DNA of 64,000 bases from Microbacterium azadirachtae (lineage in GTDB: Bacteria; Actinomycetota; Actinomycetes; Actinomycetales; Microbacteriaceae): positions 1-64,000 of the forward strand of contig NZ_JYIT01000065.1 of NCBI RefSeq assembly GCF_000956545.1, in the 5' to 3' direction. This document shows positions 60,063 through 64,000 of this stretch, piece by piece. Position 1 is the stretch's first letter. Each line of letters begins with the position of its first letter. A model generated the notes under the pieces. It was not told the DNA's origin. It saw nothing but the letters and a program-made list of their open reading frames with translations, and made no database searches. A program made the position numbers and the translations under genes.

Positions 60063-60346
60063 TCCGCTATCGTCCGGCAGCGGATGTCGGCGTGATCGAC
60101 GACGGCGACGCCGTGTACGCGGCGCGGCTACCGCAGGGGCCGATCGTGGTGCTGGCCGGAACCGCCGGGGTGATCTGGCGTGCCGCCTGCGAGGAGGGGG
60201 ACGGCACGGTGGCCGATCGCGCCTCCGGCCGTGTCGACCGCGACACGGCGGCGATCGTCGGCGCGGTCGACGAGTTCGTCGCGGACCTCGTCGTGCGCGG
60301 GCTCCTCGAGCCGGCAGGGGGCGCGGCCTCCGCCCGTGCGGAGTGA
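60059..60346 (+). CDS. PqqD-like small protein (copy 2)
   Basis: A 95-aa protein, the same length as the copy at 3203. YRPAADVGVIDDGDAVYAARLP and IVVLAGTAGVIWRAACEEGDG give the beta-rich half with the G-T-A-x-x-[VI]-W signature, and VGAVDEFVADLVVRGLLEP gives the terminal helix. The ATG overlaps the nucleotidyltransferase stop by ATGA. No radical SAM enzyme, protease or precursor peptide is next to it, so a peptide-modification role is not supported; it may be a binding subunit for the nucleotidyltransferase. Confidence 0.8.
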   Translation: MIRYRPAADVGVIDDGDAVYAARLPQGPIVVLAGTAGVIWRAACEEGDGTVADRASGRVDRDTAAIVGAVDEFVADLVVRGLLEPAGGAASARAE

Positions 60347-60445
60347 GATTCTCACAAGATCCTCTGTTCGTGGCCCCTGCGCCGCCCGAATCCGCCATGC
60401 GGATCGTATGCTCGTCACACGGGGGTCAGTTGCGGGGAGTGCCGG

Positions 60446-61945
60446 ATGTCGGATATCGCGAGAAGGATTCGCGACGCCGAAGCGGCGGGCGACCATGCCG
60501 TCGTCGTCCACCTGCTCGCCACTCGGCCGGTGGAGGCCTGGTTCACGCTGCCGGTGGAGGAGCTGACCGGGATCCTCCTGGGCTTGCCCGCCGAGGCGGT
60601 CCGCGCGAGCGCCGAGGTCGCCCTGGTCGCGCGGATGCTCGCTCCCGAGGGCGCCGACGCGGCCACCGAGGACAGGGCCCTCTCCCGCTCCCCGAATCTG
60701 CCGGCGCACCTGCGGCGCTGGCTCGTGGTCACCGACGCCTGGCACGCGCGGCTGAACGGCGACGTCGCCCGCGCCTACGAGGTGCTCATCCGCCTGCCCG
60801 AGATCGAGGCGGCGATCCCCTCGGTGCTGGACCCGACGAACGGCGTCCGCAGCCTGTTCCTCACGGAGGCCGCTCTCACGGCGCTGCTGCTCGGACGGTT
60901 CGCCGAAGCCCTCGCGCTCTTCGGACGCGTGCTGCGCGTTCCCACGCCCTCCTCCCTGCGGTTCTATCTCAGAGAGGCGCACCTGCGCTCGGCGATGATC
61001 CACGCCCTCTACGGCGACCCCGCCGCGGCACGCGCTCACCTCGTCGAGGCGCAACGCACGCCTCGCACGTCGAGCTGGATGGAGCCGCTGCTCGATCCGG
61101 AGCAGGCGCTGGTCGAGGCACTGCTCGACGACGAGGATCCGTCCGGGTCGTTCGCCCGGATCCTGCAGCTCACCTACGGTCCGATGGGCGAGCTCTGGCC
61201 GCTCTACCTCCTTGCTCTGCAACGACGGGGCGTGCTCGCCGATCGGCGGGTGGAGGTGAAGGAGCGCATCGAGGCGCTCATGGCCGCCGGCCTGGGGACG
61301 AGGGGGAGCGCCCTCAACTCCTCCGTCCCGCACGTGCTCCTCGCGTTCGAATCCCTCCTGAACGGCAACGTGCCGGGCGCCCGACAGCATCTGCGGACCG
61401 TGCAGGACCGCAGCTGGCCGACCGTGATCGTGAGCTGCATGGTGGGCATCGCCGGGGGAGCGCCCAAGTCGGCGATCCGTGAGCTCCGCGCGGCGCGCCC
61501 GCTGACCGAGGGACTGCGCCAGGCGGAGCGGCACCGCAGCCTCATGCTCGGGCTCGCGCACTATCTCAGCGGCGACACCGCGGCGGCCAGGGCCGCGGTG
61601 GACGAGCTCGGTGAGCTCAACCGCCGCTCGGGCCCGCATGAGCTCGCCGTGATGCGCATCCTCGCTCCCCGCCTGCTCGAACTGGTCGCCGAGCGGATCC
61701 CGGAGCTGCTCCCGGAGGTGGTGAGTCCGGGCAGCAGGGGCGTCTTCGACATGCCGTCGCTCACCGAGAGCGAGCTCGCCGTACTCGCCCGCCTGGCACT
61801 GGGCGAGACGAGGGAGCAGATCGCGAAAGCCCTCTTCCGCTCGCCGAACACGGTGAAGAGCCATCAGACCTCGCTGTACCGCAAGCTCGGCGTGTCCGCC
61901 GCGGCCGACGCGGTGCGCCTGGCCACCAAGGCCGGGTACCTCTGA
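60446..61945 (+). CDS. LuxR-type transcriptional regulator
   Basis: A 499-aa regulator whose C-terminal ~60 residues (about 436-496) form a LuxR/FixJ helix-turn-helix: SLTESELAVLARLALGETREQIAKALFRSPNTVKSHQTSLYRKLGVSAAADAV. The N-terminal 430 residues are almost wholly helical, with repeated Ala/Leu patterns suggesting TPR-like repeats as in MalT-type proteins, but I see no Walker A ATPase. Likely to regulate nearby envelope genes, though no target is shown. ATG 60446 follows GGGGAGTGCCGG; TATGCT near 60408-60413 may be the -10. Confidence 0.88.
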   Translation: MSDIARRIRDAEAAGDHAVVVHLLATRPVEAWFTLPVEELTGILLGLPAEAVRASAEVALVARMLAPEGADAATEDRALSRSPNLPAHLRRWLVVTDAWHARLNGDVARAYEVLIRLPEIEAAIPSVLDPTNGVRSLFLTEAALTALLLGRFAEALALFGRVLRVPTPSSLRFYLREAHLRSAMIHALYGDPAAARAHLVEAQRTPRTSSWMEPLLDPEQALVEALLDDEDPSGSFARILQLTYGPMGELWPLYLLALQRRGVLADRRVEVKERIEALMAAGLGTRGSALNSSVPHVLLAFESLLNGNVPGARQHLRTVQDRSWPTVIVSCMVGIAGGAPKSAIRELRAARPLTEGLRQAERHRSLMLGLAHYLSGDTAAARAAVDELGELNRRSGPHELAVMRILAPRLLELVAERIPELLPEVVSPGSRGVFDMPSLTESELAVLARLALGETREQIAKALFRSPNTVKSHQTSLYRKLGVSAAADAVRLATKAGYL

Positions 61946-61962
61946 GCGGGCCTTGTTGCACT

Positions 61963-61979
61963 TCACCCGACTCGGGTGA
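61963..61979. terminator. Short hairpin after LuxR-type gene
   Basis: TCACCCGA and TCGGGTGA form a perfect 8-bp palindrome around one base, 17 nt past the stop. The stretch 61946-62340 otherwise shows only the doubtful small frame at 62158 and a GGGGAGGGGATCTG sequence near 62120 that resembles a ribosome-binding site but leads to a frame of only nine codons. Confidence 0.5.
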
Positions 61980-62157
61980 TGTCAAGGGTGAATTCTTCTG
62001 CAGTGGGGGAAGCTCCCAGACTTCGCGCGTTGAATGAATTGTCGGCGGCGACCCGAAAGTCGTCGGCATCGTTTTGTCACCGCATGCAGGTCGGTTCTCC
62101 GTCGTGCGGCGGTGTCCCCTGGGGAGGGGATCTGTTGAGGGGAAGCCCGCGTTGCTC

Positions 62158-62334
62158 ATGAAGATGGACAGGGACGACAGTCGTGCCGACGAACGGGGGT
62201 CGACGGCAGAGGAACCGGCTCCGGATGACGCGGGCGAGGCGCCTGCACGTCCGCTGCGGCTCACCGTGGCTTGGCGTCTTCCCGTGATTCTCTCTGCGGC
62301 CGCGGCGATGGACGACGACGCCGACGAGCGGTGA
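62158..62334 (+). CDS. Doubtful small hypothetical protein
   Basis: A 58-codon frame beginning ATGAAGATGGAC, acidic in its first half (RDDSRADERGSTAEEPAPDDAGEA) with a short hydrophobic run near the end (LTVAWRLPVILSAAAAM) and an acidic tail. No ribosome-binding site at proper spacing and no family resemblance. It converges on lepB with a 6-bp gap. It may be a real small membrane-associated peptide, the remnant of a longer gene, or chance. Confidence 0.25.
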   Translation: MKMDRDDSRADERGSTAEEPAPDDAGEAPARPLRLTVAWRLPVILSAAAAMDDDADER

Positions 62335-62340
62335 GACCGG

Positions 62341-63072
62341 CTATAGCCCCGACCAACGGTTGACGGGCCAGAGGATCACGACGGCCTTGCCGACGATGTC
62401 CTCGGAGTGCGCCCAGCGCCAGCAGCCGGCGTCGGGCGTCGTGCGCCCGCGGCAGCGGATCGCGCCGTCGGACGAGTTCGAGCGGTGGTCGCCCATGACC
62501 AGGTAGGAGTCCTTCGGCACCGTCACCTCGGGCAAGCACCTCGGCGAGACGGGCGTCGTGGCGCAGTCGAGCGAACCGGGCTGGAACGGGAAGTCCTGGA
62601 ATACGTAGGACTCGTCCAGCGGTTTCCCGTCGACGATCAGCCTTCCGTCCGCGGTGCAGCATCTCACCGTCTGCCCTGGCCCGGCGATCACGCGCTTGAT
62701 GAGCGTGTGCGGGCCGGACGGCCCGAACCCGGTGACTTCGCCGACCCACCGCAGGGCGGCCTTGAGCGGATTCTCCGGAGCGCTCGTACCGCCGTCCCAG
62801 GCATCGTCCGCGTCGAAGACGACGATGTCACCGGTGTGCGGCGTCGCACCGCCGACGTAGGCCAGGCGGTTCACCAGCACGCGGTCCCCGACCTGCAGGG
62901 TCTGCTCCATCGACCCCGACGGCACCCAGTACGGCTTCGCGACGAACGACAGGACCAGCCCGAAGACGACGAACGCCGCGCACAGCTGGAAGAGGAAGCT
63001 GCCGGTGATCCGACGCCAGAGCGGGCGGTTCTGCTCCGGGGGACGCTCGGGTGCTGCGGTGTCGGATGCCAT
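62341..63072 (-). CDS. lepB: Signal peptidase I
   Basis: Membrane-bound serine protease that removes Sec and Tat signal peptides at the outer membrane face. The 243-aa protein has a membrane helix at ~26-46, then the catalytic box YWVPSGSMEQTLQVGDRVLVNRL with nucleophile Ser54, and the general-base Lys126 in TLIKRVIAGPGQ. The C-terminal boxes YLVMGDHRSNSSDGAIR and VGKAVVILWPVNRWSGL are intact. It lies next to, and divergent from, a Tat-signal secreted protein, which would be among its substrates; a dedicated rather than housekeeping role cannot be judged. Confidence 0.96.
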   Translation of the reverse strand: MASDTAAPERPPEQNRPLWRRITGSFLFQLCAAFVVFGLVLSFVAKPYWVPSGSMEQTLQVGDRVLVNRLAYVGGATPHTGDIVVFDADDAWDGGTSAPENPLKAALRWVGEVTGFGPSGPHTLIKRVIAGPGQTVRCCTADGRLIVDGKPLDESYVFQDFPFQPGSLDCATTPVSPRCLPEVTVPKDSYLVMGDHRSNSSDGAIRCRGRTTPDAGCWRWAHSEDIVGKAVVILWPVNRWSGL

Positions 63073-63267
63073 GCGTCCATCATGCCGCTCTCGACCCGTG
63101 GGCGGATTGCGACCGGTCTCGATCAGTCAGCGACCTCACCCCTGTTCCCTCCCCGTGCGCGCCGCGACGATGGCTGCTGAACGTGCCCAGATGTCCCCCA
63201 TCTGCAGCAGGGCGCGGAGGGCGACGTACCCGCGTCGATATCGGAAACACCGGAGGAGCAGCAACAC

Positions 63268-63897
63268 ATGACGGAGAACAAGAACATCCAGCGCCGCGCA
63301 GTGCTGAAGGGCGCCGCATGGTCGGTGCCGGTCGTGGCGGCAGCGGTGGCTACCCCGCTCGCCGCGGCGTCGACGGCGAACGCGAGCATCGCCTGGAACG
63401 GCAGCAGCACCTCGCTCCTGACCCTGGCCCTCCTTGACGGCGGCGGGACCCTGACGGCTCAGGTCCTCATCACCGTGCCGACCCAGTACACGGTCACGAA
63501 CGGCACGGGCCCGCTGACGGGGGCGGCGACGGTGACCATCGCCGTCGGCCGTCCGGCCGGGATCAACATCCCCGTGGGACAGGCGCGTGGATTCGGCGTC
63601 GCCTCGGTCGACGGCATCAACACCACGGCCGGCGAGCGCACCACGACCTACCAGACCGCCCCGATCGTCGGCAGCTTCGGATTCCCCGCGACCAGCTGGA
63701 CCGGCACGCGTACGGTGACCGTCGCGTCCAACGGCACGCTCAATGTCCCGGTCGTCTTCGGTCTCGCCGGGGTGAGCACGGGCGTGGCGATCAGCGCGCT
63801 CGCGACGTTCCCCGTCACCCTGACCGTGGTCCTGAACGGCCGCACCTTCACCAGCTCGACCTCGATCAGCGTCCCGGTCGGCGCCGGCATCCTCTGA
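63268..63897 (+). CDS. Tat-signal secreted protein, KGAAWS family (copy at right edge)
   Basis: A 209-aa exported protein of unknown function. Leader: QRRAVLK (residues 8-14) then GAAWSVPVVAAAVATPLAAAS, with cleavage probably near residue 32-36. The mature chain is Thr/Val/Gly/Ser-rich beta-type sequence of about 170 residues without cysteine, ending SISVPVGAGIL. The ATG follows GGAGGAGCAGCAACAC. It is a monocistronic unit with a strong terminator. Leader similarity to the proteins at 30006 and 32698 is high, while the mature parts have diverged. Confidence 0.8.
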   Translation: MTENKNIQRRAVLKGAAWSVPVVAAAVATPLAAASTANASIAWNGSSTSLLTLALLDGGGTLTAQVLITVPTQYTVTNGTGPLTGAATVTIAVGRPAGINIPVGQARGFGVASVDGINTTAGERTTTYQTAPIVGSFGFPATSWTGTRTVTVASNGTLNVPVVFGLAGVSTGVAISALATFPVTLTVVLNGRTFTSSTSISVPVGAGIL

Positions 63898-63911
63898 CGC
63901 CACCCTTTCGA

Positions 63912-63939
63912 GAAGGCCGCCTCTGCCGAGGCGGCCTTC
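63912..63939 (+). terminator. Strong intrinsic terminator
   Basis: A 12-bp perfect stem (63912-63923 with 63928-63939), TGCC tetraloop, followed by TTCGTGTTCG, 15 nt after the Tat-signal gene's stop. Beyond it TTGACA at 63956-63961 could be a -35 for a gene beyond the window. Confidence 0.9.
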
Positions 63940-64000
63940 TTCGTGTTCGACCGGATTGACAACGTCGATTCGACGACGCGTTTCCACGTTCTGACGACGT

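Noticed and set aside
60059..60346. RiPP (modified peptide) cluster based on the PqqD-like protein
   Set aside because: No radical SAM, YcaO, lanthionine or lasso-type enzyme, leader peptidase or short precursor gene was found around either PqqD-like gene.
1..64000. CRISPR arrays, tRNA/rRNA genes, insertion sequences, prophage
   Set aside because: No regularly spaced repeats, no cloverleaf-like sequences with CCA-type ends, no transposase or integrase motifs and no target-site duplications were noticed on reading; a dedicated scan was not possible.

Overview
The window reads as the chromosome of a high-GC actinobacterium, most likely a member of the Microbacteriaceae (Microbacterium-like). 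The reasons are the strong G/C bias at third codon positions, frequent GTG starts, many genes with a TANNNT -10 hexamer 6-7 nt from the start codon (leaderless style), and the ordinary core block rplM-rpsI-glmM at 23.3-25.6 kb. No phage, insertion sequence, tRNA, rRNA or CRISPR array was seen. Genus assignment is inference. Nearly everything else serves the assembly, export and decoration of cell-surface polysaccharides.

Layout. (1) 0.2-3.5 kb, minus strand: galE, a DUF4012 membrane protein and a PqqD-like protein. (2) 3.8-10.5 kb, plus strand: a tightly overlapping operon encoding a 4,6-dehydratase, aminotransferase, short initiating sugar transferase, NeuD/PglD-type acetyltransferase, GT4 and Wzx flippase. 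This is the gene set for a bacillosamine-like diamino sugar, its loading onto undecaprenyl phosphate and repeat-unit flipping. (3) 10.7-14.4 kb, minus strand: GT4, Wzy polymerase, GT4. (4) 14.5-19.5 kb, plus strand: GT2, a nucleotidyltransferase-fold protein, a UDP-ManNAc-dehydrogenase-like enzyme and a second DUF4012 protein. The two DUF4012 paralogues bracket a visibly lower-GC, probably exchangeable cassette. (5) 19.5-23.2 kb, minus strand: VanZ, GT4, large initiating sugar transferase, VanZ. (6) 23.3-25.6 kb: glmM, rpsI, rplM. (7) 25.9-30.6 kb: GT4, an NTF2-like/LtrA pair, an AraC-type regulator and a small Tat-signal protein. (8) 30.7-34.6 kb, minus strand: two paralogous ECF sigma factors, one fused to its own zinc-finger/membrane/extracellular module, around a thioester-domain (TQXA) surface protein. 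(9) 34.9-40.1 kb, plus strand: a second Wzy, a Wzz/Wzc-type tyrosine autokinase, GT4 and pyruvyl transferase. (10) 40.2-60.3 kb: a dense field of glycosyltransferases, a second pyruvyl transferase, an ABC exporter, another Tat-signal protein beside a MauE-thioredoxin fusion, a GT-C membrane protein, GT4-GT4 and GT4-GT2 fusions, and a second nucleotidyltransferase/PqqD pair. (11) 60.4-63.9 kb: a LuxR-type regulator, signal peptidase I and a fourth Tat-signal protein.

How they may work together. Two polymer systems appear to coexist: the diamino-sugar Wzx/Wzy locus on the left, and a Wzy/Wzc/pyruvylated polymer system on the right that would use the large initiating transferase. The least conventional part is region 8. 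The element CGTCACTT-N15/16-CTCCTT occurs four times exactly around it, once in front of a sigma gene and once in front of the thioester protein, which suggests a cell-surface stress regulon run by a membrane-tethered sigma/anti-sigma fusion and its free paralogue. The repeated pairing of a PqqD-like protein with a nucleotidyltransferase-fold protein in polysaccharide loci, with no peptide-modifying enzyme nearby, is the second feature whose job is not explained by known pathways.
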